64,000 bases of DNA, from assembly GCA_035771165.1 (NCBI GenBank), contig JAWNZC010000347.1, positions 470,501-534,500 on the forward strand. The letters run 5' to 3'. Positions within the stretch are counted from its first letter, which is position 1, and each line of letters opens with the position of its first letter. Below, piece by piece: positions 45,901 through 57,400 of the stretch. This stretch comes from Paragorgia papillata. Its lineage: Eukaryota > Cnidaria > Anthozoa > Scleralcyonacea > Coralliidae. The notes beneath the pieces were generated by a model that saw nothing but the letters and a program-made list of their open reading frames with translations, was not told the DNA's origin and did no database searches. A program made the position numbers and the translations under genes.

Positions 45901-48724
45901 AAGCCGAAAAAATCAAAGCTAAAGCTAGTAAATGTAAATCAAGGTCTCATTTAGGTCAACATAAAAAGTACTTAAATTGAAGGCCATTATCAATTAGTTT
46001 GTGTAAAAAAACTATAAGAACGTACAGCTTTGTCCTTGAAGACATGTTCGTCATTGCAATATTGACAAACAACAGTTCTGTGTTCACATTCTGCATGATG
46101 GTCCTCCAAATCTTTCCGAATTACTTGCACATTGCAACCCATGTTGCTACAGTTTAGATTAAGAAATGGACACATTTCACTGTGTTCCTAGAAAGTAAAA
46201 GGTTGTCACAGTACATATGTTTAGATTAATCTTGTGTAAAATAGTAATTTTAAAATCATGGCTAAATACTGTACGATTGTTCGTTCTGTCGTATCATCAA
46301 TTTACCTTAAGAGATGACAGCTGTCCATTCCATTCACACCCAGTGTTTGGGCAATTCACAACCTGGTTATCGATTGCTCTTCTTGCCGCATTATCAGTGA
46401 AGACCTAATTTAAACAGACAATTATTAATGCTTTTAAGTATTAAAAAGCCCTTAAATAAACCATAGGAAAAAATCCTGGAACAAGAGAGTTCACTGTCCT
46501 CCTGCATGTGTCAACAAAACTTAGGTATAGTTAGTAAATACTACTATTAGTTTCAAACGGTTTGCCTTCAGATTGTACTTTCTCTTGTCCGCAGCATATA
46601 GAAAATACTCTCGTCTATAGCAACAATCCCAAAAGGTTAAAAAAATAGACAGAGAAGACAAGATAATTATGCGGTTGTTGTTAAAGTGCTTATGAAACGA
46701 AAATTAAGTTTGTCTTATTTGAAAGAACTCTTAAAATGACAATATAACATCATTTACAGATTTTCGTTTCCTTGCTTCGTGTTTGAGATATTTCAGTTTG
46801 TTTGATATGTAAATTTGACTTATAAGATAACTTTACGTCACAGTTTGCATAATGACTTATCGCAAAGTGTTCTATATCTTTGTTATTATGGAACAAAAGC
46901 ACTTGGCGAATTAGGAACCATGTGCGAGTGTTTCTCCTACAACAGAGAGTGTACATTTTAAGTGTTTTTGTTCGACAATAACAAAGATATATAATCTTTT
47001 GCGATAAGTCATTATGCAAAGAATGACGTTAAATAAGACAAACTTAATTTTCGTTTCATATATAGTTACTTCAAGATGGCATTTCTAACTAGAGGATTGG
47101 CTTTTTAAGTACTCACCATCTCTTCTGAAATATCTTTTTGACAAGAAGGGCATCGTGGCTGTGGCTGCGACCTGTTAATTAGTTAATGTTATTGACAGTT
47201 TCAATTAGTTTGTATGGACATTCTTTTGTGACTACGTAAACAGGATGCTAGTTTGCCAATTGAATTGGATGCTGATGCACTGGATTGACCATAGGATTGA
47301 CTAAATAGTCAAATAAAGTAAAGGACTGAAATTCTTAATTCTTTCTTACACCAATCGAAAGCAACGAGAAGTGTGGTAAACAAGTAACCTATTTTATTTA
47401 TCGGGCTTTTGCTTAATTTTCATCTTCTTTATCCATAATGGTTATGCTTTTTCTTTTCTGTTGTATGACCCAGATTTGCTGCACGGTAATCAAGAGTATG
47501 ATCAAGATCAAGAAAGTGTTTTTGTAACAATACATATACTTAATCGCTATTTTTTTATATATATTATATGCTACATCTACTGTTGCCTACATTCGACATT
47601 TATTATCAGACCACTTGTTTATTCCCAATCATATTTTACAGCAATTATTTGTTGTAACTGAACACCATGTTTCTTATTTATTAAGCTTTCGACCTGTCGA
47701 CTTGGACGGCCTCAAAGCAAATGCCACGTCACATGTAAAGCACGCTTGGGAGTATGATCACTATATGAAATGGGAGATGCTCTTCACTTTTAGCTAGCAG
47801 CAAGCACTACTTCAGCTGAAGAATGAGATCGTGAATTTATTAAAGTTGTGATATACATAATATTTTGTAGTTTGGCAGAATAGTTTGGCATTTTGTTATT
47901 ATTCAGCATATAGGGATAATTATTTTCACCATTGCCAATGCACAAAAGAATATGTGACGTATTTACTTAGTCGCCATGTTAAATCTGATTAAATTATCTG
48001 GAAACGCGACATCTTCAAAATGCACAAATCCCCTTTGTCTTTCATTCATTCATAAACCTACATATTCATACAGCACGGTTGACTTGAGCGACTGAACCCA
48101 CTGAAGCGCTGCTATTGGCTGACTGCTTAATTATACAGAAAAATGAGTATTAGTTAATTAGTATTTTTAGAGGTGAATTCAAAGATTCCTGCATTTTGAT
48201 TGATCCACTGGGCAGTGACTGACTATTGGTTTTGGAGAGAAGACTGGTACTGACTTTATTCGTTTCAGTCTCCTCTAGAGTTAAGCCGTAATCAAACGAG
48301 AACGCAAGTCATCGCAAGTTAGCTTACGATGACTTGCAATGCCACCAGTCAAACGTCGGCACAAGTCGTCGCAAGTTCTGCACTTCCGCTAGTTCCCGCG
48401 CCTTTTCGCTAGTTCCCACGCCTTTTCGCTAGTTCTCATTGTAGTTTCTATGGCGATGGAGCACGAAAGACTTGCATCGACTTGTGTTTTGTGTTCAAAC
48501 TTTTCGCAAGCTCTCGCAAGTTGAAGAAAACTTGCGATGAAATTTGAACAAGATCAAATTAGTCGCAAGTCACCGCAAGCTGACGATCAAACGAGACACA
48601 AGCAAGCACGAGCTAAAACTTGCGATGACTTGCGTTCTCGTTTGATTAAGCTCCAACCAAGACCTAACATATATGCGTGGTGTCAAAGTATCGCGGTTTG
48701 TGTCACCCGCAGTCGTTATATCAT

Positions 48725-48782
<58 letters not shown>

Positions 48783-49712
48783 GAGTTTAATGCTGAGTCG
48801 CTACTCTGAGTTTCACGCTTACGCGATCTTCAGGCAACTGACAGATTTACGTTCTACTATACATTATATTACATTGGTTACGTCATTAGTTTAGTTGGTG
48901 TTTTGTTACATGTCTGCACTTTGCAAAAAATTCAGTTCGTTTATTTAAGAAGTGTTTCTTCTTTGCTTTCATCAGTAGAAGTTTTTCCTCTAGGCATAAG
49001 TTACATCGTTTTTGTCCTGGTTTGTACGCCGCTACATGCATGCTTGATTATAGACCACTTGATACGATAGTCTCGCTTTCCCATCTTTAGCTTCCAAATG
49101 TGTTTGGACAGCTCAGTGTCGTTGGCATATTTCGCGTGTCGGAAAGATTTCAGATGGTTACGGTATCTTTGCTTGAAATGGTTAGCCGTTATTCCTAGGT
49201 AATTTTTTTAAAAGGAATAACGGCTAACCATTTCAAGCAAAGATACCGTAACCATCTGAAATCTTTCCGACACGCGAAATATGCCAACGACACTGAGCTG
49301 TCCAAACACATTTGGAAGCTAAAGATGGGAAAGCGAGACTATCGTATCAAGTGGTCTATAATCAAGCATGCATGTAGCGGCGTACAAACCAGGACAAAAA
49401 CGATGTAACTTATGCCTAGAGGAAAAACTTCTACTGATGAAAGCAAAGAAGAAACACTTCTTAAATAAACGAACTGAATTTTTTGCAAAGTGCAGACATG
49501 TAACAAAACACCAACTAAACTAATGACGTAACCAATGTAATATAATGTATAGTAGAACGTAAATCTGTCAGTTGCCTGAAGATCGCGTAAGCGTGAAACT
49601 CAAAGTAGCGACTCAGCATTAAACTCAATTATATTTCGCTCTGCTTATAATGGTATTGAGCGCTCTTGAACCTTACGCCAACTTAGTGACCTTTATGTTA
49701 CATACTATTTTT

Positions 49713-49750
<38 letters not shown>

Positions 49751-50430
49751 TATTCCTAATTAGGATGTTGTTTTGAAATTATTCAATAATGAAGACTGGC
49801 TAACGCTTGTCGACATCGTCTGCGAATAAACCGAGAATTACCAGTGTTAGAATGAAAACAGTTATTAAATGTTTTTGTTTCAACTCTACTGGTTTTTTCA
49901 CCCGCGACTTTTGAAATTATACTAAAACAATTAGTCACCTCAATCTCAGTAATTATCGGTATATTTACCTTGCCGCTTCACAGCTAACTAAATACGATAA
50001 ATATTTACCAATGTAGTCACCTTGACTTCAGTGACTATATTAAACTGTTATATATATATATATATATATATAGTCATGCATAATTCTCTATCCAATAACT
50101 TTCAATTTATAGTAACATTTACTCAACACTTCTGAATCACTAGTTTATTATAAATAGAATGAACAAGTTAGAATTGTGTCAATGACCATGAAATCGCATC
50201 ACTGTAAAATATAAAAAAGGAATGTTATAATAAGTAATATATGGTGCCCCTCTGGAGACTTACCTGAAAACGCCATCTAGACAATTGCGACAGAACTGAT
50301 GACCACAACCACGAACTTGCACAGGATCTTTTACAACTTCAACACAAACGGCACATTCGAACATACTTTGGACAAATTCTTGTTGTATAAACCATATCAG
50401 AGGATAACCAGTATCTTCAGGAACAGCCAT
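42979..50430 (-). CDS. TRAF-like gene 4 (one-unit stalk)
   Basis: Exons: 50264-50430, 47117-47171, 46306-46404, 46026-46187, 45613-45690, 45213-45290, 44666-44758, 44383-44430, 42979-43437; about 412 aa, the shortest of the set. Exon 3 lacks one Leu codon near its end (33 codons instead of 34). The donor after exon 4 is GTACGT instead of GTAAGT. The RING has Gly for Asp beside the third Cys (VRGCGHQFC), with all zinc ligands kept. The stalk is a single 16-residue repeat, so trimerisation would rely mainly on exon 7 and the MATH domain. MATH has Trp at the position aligned with TRAF2 Arg393. Intron 1 carries a large retroelement palindrome. Function by family: RING E3/adaptor. Confidence 0.93.
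44383..44430 (-). repeat. Single coiled-coil unit, exon 8 of gene 4
   Basis: One 15-residue unit (HQKDINKLRQEIAAV) plus Lys, between an AG acceptor and a GTAAGT donor. It shows the minimal form of the exon. Confidence 0.88.
46683..47060. mobile_element. MITE family A (gene 4 copy)
   Basis: The left end is AAAGTGCTTATGAAACG and the right end TTAATTTTCGTTTCATA. Gene 2 near 20855 reads GTTGTTGTTAAGATGACA without it. Confidence 0.75.
48285..48652. mobile_element. MITE built on GCAAGTCATCGCAAGTT
   Basis: The ends are inverted, with AATCAAACGAGAACGCAAGT on the left and its complement on the right. CGCAAGT-type motifs recur many times inside. Located in intron 1 of gene 4. Confidence 0.75.
48726..48778. 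repeat. (AT)n microsatellite
   Basis: About 26 AT units directly beside the left arm of the retroelement palindrome. Other (TA)n tracts lie at 49718-49746 and 50049-50072. Confidence 0.9.
48775..49634. mobile_element. Head-to-head palindrome of a GIY-YIG retroelement 3' end
   Basis: Two arms of about 421 bp (48775-49195 and 49214-49634) are nearly exact inverted copies around an 18-nt spacer. Read outward from the centre, each arm encodes the end of a GIY-YIG endonuclease domain as in Penelope-like elements (GITANHFKQRYRNHLKSF, TELSKHIWKLK, IKWSIIK, then after a one-base shift RCNLCLEEK, FLNKRTEFFAKCRH and a stop at 49521-49523). Both copies are 5'-truncated and face away from each other. 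Confidence 0.8.
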
Positions 50431-50512
50431 GTTGTCACATATAGCTCTTGTCCTGATGTCACCGTTTCAGCTTCAGATGTTTCCGTAAATATGAGAAAAT
50501 GTGCGAGACGAA

Positions 50513-50529
50513 GGCGGAAGTCCGGAAAG
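50513..50529. promoter_or_regulatory. Paired ETS-type motif upstream of gene 4
   Basis: GGCGGAAGTCCGGAAAG, 83-99 nt upstream of the gene 4 ATG. One base at each end differs from the copies upstream of genes 2 and 3. Confidence 0.4.
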
Positions 50530-51252
50530 ATTAGGAAGAGAAAACGACCGTACAAAGCTGTTCCTAGACTGCGGAGCCGGCGTTTCGTTTGGGGCAGGTG
50601 GCGAAAGAAAGGAACACCTGCTAACATCTAGCATCCGCAGCCGTTATACTTCGGTGTCTCACTCCCACTCATTTTGTGATTGGTTTTCTTAAACAAACAA
50701 CCAGATAGTACGGGATCCGACGCTCTACAGATCCAAGCCAAGCCTACTAAATTATGCTCTTCAGCCTTCCCACATGTTTCTTTGCGTTTTATTTTTAAAT
50801 CTGGACCACTATTGTCCAGCTTCTTTCCTTTCAATGACCAGATTCCCATGTTTCTGAGATCGCGTGTTGTCAGCATGCATTTGGGGCATTTACATTTAAT
50901 TTAAAAAATCGGCAAAGGACATACATATGCCAAAAGTAAAATTAGAAATAGCAAAAAGATCCTTTTAATAGGGACCTTAAGTACAATAGTATTTTTGAAC
51001 CAAAACAAACGGCGTTGAATAATTTGCAGTCCCAAGAGTAATCACAACAACGTCCTCGTTGCACATACAACCTCAACTGAAGCGTTTTCACGTTTTCAAA
51101 ACAACTTTGTCGCAAGGAACATCAAAAGCTGTTAGTTTGTTTAGGCGTTAATCTATTATACGTCATGTTGTCGAAGCTATGGCTGCTTTTTAAAGATCTT
51201 ACAAAATACATAAAACATACAATATACGATGTTCTGATCTATGATTTCTTTA

Positions 51253-51423
51253 AGCCTGGTTTCCATATAGCCGTAAGAGCCGGCGGCATGACTGCGGCAA
51301 GGGGCGATGGTCCAATCATAGACAGTGTTGAATTAGCCAGCAATAAAAAGCTGTATGCGATTGGACCATTGCCCCTTGCCGCAGCCATGCCGCCGGCTCT
51401 TACGGCCATATGGAAACCAGGCT
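51253..51423. mobile_element. 171-bp palindromic MITE, TTA target duplication
   Basis: The ends AGCCTGGTTTCCATAT and ATATGGAAACCAGGCT are inverted, flanked by TTA, with arms of about 55 bp that include GAGCCGGCGGCATG. The two antisense open frames across it come from the palindrome. Confidence 0.85.
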
Positions 51424-51735
51424 TTAAATGTAGTAACTTAATTGCCGTCGTTGTCCTAGCTTGCTTAAGGTCCCTACTAATACTATTCTGGTGCAGCAGC
51501 CTATAATAGACTTCCAAACAAAATCAAAGAGAAATTCTCTTTAGACTCATTTGAGACTGCTGATAAAGACTAAAGTTAACTTGTATGAACATTTATAATC
51601 TATTACCATTGTAATCTTATAATTTCTATATATTTTTTGAATTATTGACGAATTCTTGTTGGAAATTTATGCTGAAATTGCAGTATAAAATAAAGCTAAT
51701 GTAATGTAATTACATATATTTTGGTAATTTTTTAG

Positions 51736-51814
51736 AATGAAAACTGTTGAAAGACGCCTGCAGGAAAAGAAATTTAGAACCCAAATAAAACAAGAAAGAT
51801 CTAGAAATGAAAAG
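51736..51814 (+). CDS. Orphan plus-strand exon-like block
   Basis: A TTTTTTAG acceptor and a GTGAGA donor bound 79 nt that translate without a stop to a basic helix (MKTVERRLQEKK, then KQERSRNEK). The other copy at 389-470 keeps the splice sites but has a stop. I do not recognise the protein. It may be an exon of an unrelated gene carried along by duplication. Confidence 0.35.
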
Positions 51815-51957
51815 GTGAGAAATATGGTTTGGTAGTTTTCATTTTGATTTATCAGAATTCTAAAATTTAAATTTTGAATTTTTGAGTGTTGTACTTTACA
51901 CTATAAGTGTGGTGGTGTATTTCTGGCATTTCAAATTAAAACAATCCCTTCTTAAGT

Positions 51958-52195
51958 TGCATGTATGTGCAAAAAGTACCATCCTGCATGTGCAGAAAGT
52001 ACCGTGATCATGCATGTGCAGAAGGTACCATACTAGCATGTGTAGAAGGTACCATGTTTGCATGTGCAGAAAGTACCATGATCATGTATTTGCAGAAATT
52101 ACCATCATATATGTGCAGAATGTACCATATTTTCACATACAGAAAGTGGCATACAGTACATGCACAGAAAGTACCATCATACATGTAAGTACCAT
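51958..52195. repeat. Minisatellite, unit about 23-27 bp
   Basis: About ten diverged copies of CATGTGCAGAAAGTACCAT with a short variable linker. Confidence 0.85.
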
Positions 52196-52291
52196 ACCTG
52201 TAGGTATACACAGTTTAGAAATAAAAAGTATTTGTTGCAACACCACAGATCACAACAAAAAAATTAACAACAAAAAACATAAGATATAATT

Positions 52292-52297
52292 TTTATT
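52292..52297 (-). promoter_or_regulatory. Polyadenylation signal of gene 5
   Basis: AATAAA on the minus strand about 72 nt after the gene 5 stop codon. Confidence 0.5.
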
Positions 52298-52368
52298 GAA
52301 AGTTATGATTTCTTACAATACTTATATCCTTGGAAGCAAGTAATAGGAATTAAAAAAGCGAATATTAA

Positions 52369-54364
52369 TTATGGTTCTATATCAACTGTTATAAACACAG
52401 TGTCATCTTTAATATATTCACGAGTGTTTAGGGTTGCGTGAGAAACGAACTTTGGAAAACCGAGTCCTTCGTTTTGCTCATCTTTAGGTCTCTTAAATTG
52501 GTCTTCACCAGCTGGAGTCATCGTCTTCACAATGTTCTTTCTCTCTTGCTCGTTATCTTGTTGATCAATTAAAGTAAAGGTACACTCTTTCTTGAATGGC
52601 CACGACAGCATTGCATCATGGTCAGTATTCATCAGACAGATGAAGACTCCCATATGACCTTTGTACTCAACTCTTGTTTCGTTTAAATCGACCCCCAACT
52701 TTACTTCGTATCCAAGTGGTGATGTGAGAAAATGTTCGCTGTCAATTCTACCCAATGTATTACTATCTTTGGCTTCAGACAATTTTCTGTTAAAGTCAGT
52801 TATAATCGCTGCAGATATAATGTGACTTACCTATATAATTTAAAAATTACTATCGTTTACAATGAAGATCAGACTTGACATCTGACATTTTGGTAAGGAA
52901 ATTAAATTTTCAGCGAGAAAAATTGGTGCAAATGATAAAAAAATCAAAATTTTAAGCTATCGACAGCAAGAAAACTTCCTAATTTTCTAATGCATAAGAC
53001 AAGAACGTCAAAAGGAAAAATGTTGGTTCATTTGTCTTGTCTCAAAACAACACCAATCACAAATTATTTTCCTTCGCACATGCAGCTGCCTTACGGACAC
53101 GTTTCTTCCCACACTTTAGCAGTTTCTTTTGTAGCCATTTCCTTCTAGTATATTCAAAGCATATTCTCGCAAAACCCTTCAAACTCTTGGCCAACGTCTG
53201 CAGCAGATCTTTTTGATTGGCAGGTTCTTACGATTTTAATCTGAATGGGTTGCAAGCATTCGCTGGCAAATGGTATACCTGAAAAGTAACAATAGGCGCT
53301 TGCAGGCGCTCCCTCCCAGCTCCAAATTTACGTATAGCTCAGCGCAGCCTATACATCATCGTAATTACTTTAACTGAAGCAAACTCCTGTCTTACCTTCT
53401 CTATGTCCTCCTCGTTCGTGCACTGCATCAGCTCCTGCCTTACTTCCTCTATGCCCTCTTGAGTCTCTTGACCCACTGCGGCAATTTCCTGTCTTACTAT
53501 CTCTATTTCTTTTTGATGCACATCATGCACTGCAGCAATCTCCTGTTTTACTTTCTCTATTTCCTTTTGGTGCACTGCAGCAATCTCCTGTTTTACTTTC
53601 TCTATGTCCTTTTGATGCACTGCAGCAATCTCCTGTTTTACTTTCTCTATGTCCTTTTGATGCACTGCAGCAATCTCCTGTTTTACTTTCTTTATGTCCT
53701 TTTGATGCTCTGCAGCAATCTCCTGTTTTACTTTCTTTAGGTCCTTTTGATGCTCTGCAGCAATCTCCTGTTTTACTTTCTTTATGTCCTTTTGATGCTC
53801 TGCAGCAATCTCCTGTTTTACTTTCTTTATGTCATTTTGACGCACTGCCGTAATCCCCCGTCTTACTTTCTCCACGTCCTTTTGATGCTCTGCATCAATC
53901 TCCTGTTTTACTTTCTTTATGTCCTTTTGATGCTCTGCAGCAATCTCCTGTTTTACGTTTTCTATGTCCTTTTGATGCTATTAGAGAATAAAAACAAAAT
54001 TGCTGAATGTATGACTACGGAACATGAACGGCCTTAAAATATTACTGCAATAAAGTGACTGTCATGGGTAACTTAAATTTATTACTTTGACGTATTATAC
54101 ATATTACAAAAATTTAATTACACTAGTTATTATTCAATTATCTTTGTGTCTTTATTTTGTTATTATTATAGTTAATTATCACAAAATATTTACATAAAGA
54201 TAATTGAGTAATAACTAATTTAGATTTTTGTTTTTTGTTATATCAAGTTGAGAACATCCTAATCAACATAAACTAATAGGTAGGATGACCTTGAAGTACT
54301 TTTTAATACGTATATAGGATAGATTAAATATAATATGATTCCTGCATTGGTATACATTATATAT

Positions 54365-54403
<39 letters not shown>

Positions 54404-57400
54404 TACAAAAATAGGAACATAGGAACATTAATAGCGTTGACAATGCATAAATGCACCAAGTTTTAACGTCTCATGTAAATATAGCTGACATTCTGCAGCC
54501 GAAAATGCTGTCCAAAGTTTTTAACTAGATCAGTTTCAAATTATTTTTATATTATTAAATCATGGTATTTACTGATCGCTCTTTAAGCACATATATATAT
54601 ATATATATATAAACAAAGTTTTAAAATGCTTTACGAAATGAGATCAGAAGTCTTATTTCAATATGTAAATAATTCCAAAGTATTCCACTGACCGTTGAAA
54701 AACAAATGATAAGATGTGAAGATTATGTCATTAAATTTAAGCATATCAAAATATTTAATAACATTGTTAGACTAACATTGATGGCTGAATATCAACATTG
54801 ACTAAACGGTTATTATTCTCACAGGAGAAAAATGCATGAACATTGAGATACCCAAATTGTTATACTGCGCAATTCTTCTTAGTACCTGATCATGTAGGGA
54901 AAACACTTTGTCCTCCAATCTTGAAATTTTTAAAGTTGATAATTCTAAATGGTCTTTCATTCCTTGGTGAAAGTGTTCCTCCATTTCATGACGTTCACAC
55001 TTCAAAAAATAGAAACAAAACAAGTTTATTTTTGTCAAATGTTTCAATTATGCTTGAAAATTAATTGCAGCAAGTCTTTTTTGTTTTGTTTTAGAGACTG
55101 TAGTAATTGAAACATTCAAGCCCACTGCATCCATATTTAGTTCATCGGAATGCAGTAGATCCAAGTGCTTTATGTTTAACATTACGAAGCTGTGATGTTC
55201 TTTAATGATGATTACGTAATTTCTTTGTTGATATTAAACAGTAGTGAAGATCAATTTTTCCTGACCAGAAAGAACTTTCTAAACATTACCTCGTATTCAC
55301 AACCAACTTCGAAAAACTTGCATTTAACAACAGTTTTGATGCAAACTTTTTCTAAATGTTCTTCCATCTAAAAATATCAAGAGTTAGTTACCAAAAATAA
55401 AAAAAAATAGGTCCACAAGTTTGTTCGGTCTTCCAAGTCTACGTAGCAAAAAGTTCAAAAAATTGAGTTTTTCTTAAAAGAGAAATTCAAGTTTATTTTT
55501 AGCAAATGTAACCTATATAACGGTTATTATGTCATTAGAAAGGTCTCAAAAAAACAACAATAGGGCCGTTTATATGAGAGCTGATAAGACGCGGCTTACA
55601 CAGAACGCGCCTTGCATAAGACGCCAAACATTCGTATAAAAGGTACAAAAACTTATATTCGCGTCTTACACAAGCCGCGGTTTGTTCAAAAACGCCGTAT
55701 AAATGGGCCAGTTCGCGTCTTGTGTAAGCCGCGTCTTATCCACGTCTTATAAACGGCCCTAATATGAAGAAAAAAGCCGATAGTACGATTTTCCAAGCCA
55801 GCCATCTTAAGTCTTTGAAATTTGAGTCTCTGAAATGGCATTTCCGCGATCTGACAGGACATTTAAGCAAAATTTTGAACGTTTTAAAACATATTTCTAA
55901 CGACGCATTTTATCATTTTTAGAAACGATTTTGTCCAAATTGGACGTTTTTTGAAACTTTATTGAGAAAACTACAGCATTTACAAAGACAACAAGAACAG
56001 TAGACAGTTACCCAAACGGGATAAGGCGCGAACGCAACGCGAGTACCCATGCGAAGCATCTCCCGCAAGCATGTTACTAGCCACTTAAAAAAATAGGGGC
56101 CAGGCCCCTCCACCAAAAACGTGACGTCCCTGGTTCTAACTTTCCACTATGTGGATTTTTGGTATGTTTTTTTCCTGAATGTGTCGAACTACTGAAAAAT
56201 CGTTTCCAATTTGTTTGATGTTAAATCGTAGATGGACGGACAGGCTACTGCATGTACTCACTCGCATGCAGTCATTCTTATAACAATGTAACGAATACAA
56301 CACCTGATTACGTGGAATATCTTTCTCTGAACATTTGTTTGTGCATTCCACAGGTAAATAAGAACAGCTTTCGAGGTGCTCCTAAAATATGAAAGCAAAA
56401 ATGTTGATTGTGTTTAAGGCATGATTTGACTTAAAAAACGATCCAATTAGTAAGTTCACTTAATGTTTATTTAAATCAAGGCCTCATTTAGATTGAAAGC
56501 CATTATCAAGTGCATCTGTATCCTATACGTACAGTACCAGTTACTAATTCTGGATCTACCCCATAAGAACTTACAGCTTTGTCCTTGAATATATGTTCGT
56601 CATTACAGTATTGACAAAGAATAGTTCTGTGTTCACATTCTGCGAGATGGACCTCCAAATCTTTCCGAATTACTTGCATGTTGCAACCCATGTTGCTGCA
56701 GCTTAGAATGAGAAATTCGCACCTTTCAGCATGTTCCTATAAGACAAAAAGTTGCATATTTCCTAAAATTGTCGGCTGGCTTTGGATTTTGGTCTAGGGT
56801 ATGTGTTTGACTAATCTTGCATGCATAGAAATGAACACGATCTAAAAGGATACGATCGCTCTTTCATATATCAATTTACCTTCAGAAGAGATGACAGCTG
56901 TCCATTCCATTCACACCCAGTGTTTGGACAATTTACAACCTGGTGATCGATTACTCTCTTTGCGGCATTATCAGTGAAGACCTAATATTAGACAGAGTAT
57001 TATCAATGTTTTTCAGCATTAAAAAGCCTTAAATAACCACGGGTAAAAGATCAGTAATAAGAAAGTTCACTGTGTTCCTGTATATACAAAGCTTAGGTAT
57101 ATAGTGAATAGTATTATTGGTTCCATGCAAAGTTGTCTGACTCCAATCTTGGTTCATTGTACTTTATACTACTGTATTTTACCAAACTTTATAGTGTATT
57201 ATGTACTATTTAAAATGTGAGCAGCAGTGTTTTATCAGATTTAAAACACGAGGCGATAGCCAAGTGTTTTAGATCTGATAAAACACGTACTGCGAAATGT
57301 TTAAAAATAGCTTAATTTATTATCGGTTTTCTTTGTTCTTCCGAGGTCTTTATATCGCATAAAGACCTTGAATACTAATTAGATACGAAATGAAGAAAAA

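Larger units (their letters stand above)
50431..52368. other. Spacer between genes 4 and 5
   Basis: Beyond the first 150 bp this spacer does not resemble the three others. It holds a 171-bp MITE (51253-51423), an exon-like block (51736-51814) shared with the left edge of the window, a minisatellite (51958-52195) and the gene 5 polyadenylation region. No further gene is supported. Confidence 0.65.

Noticed and set aside
48537..48809. 90-aa plus-strand frame ending in Tyr-Ile repeats
   Set aside because: It is built from MITE sequence and an (AT)n microsatellite.
51239..51517. Overlapping frames on both strands with a repeated KPGFHxAVRAGGM-like sequence
   Set aside because: Both come from the palindromic MITE at 51253-51423.
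53369..53977. Regular 45-bp direct repeats as a possible CRISPR array
   Set aside because: Units are contiguous without unique spacers, lie in a spliced eukaryotic exon and encode a coiled coil.
53459..54037. Plus-strand hydrophobic repeat frames over exon 8 of gene 5
   Set aside because: Same shadow effect of the 45-bp repeat.
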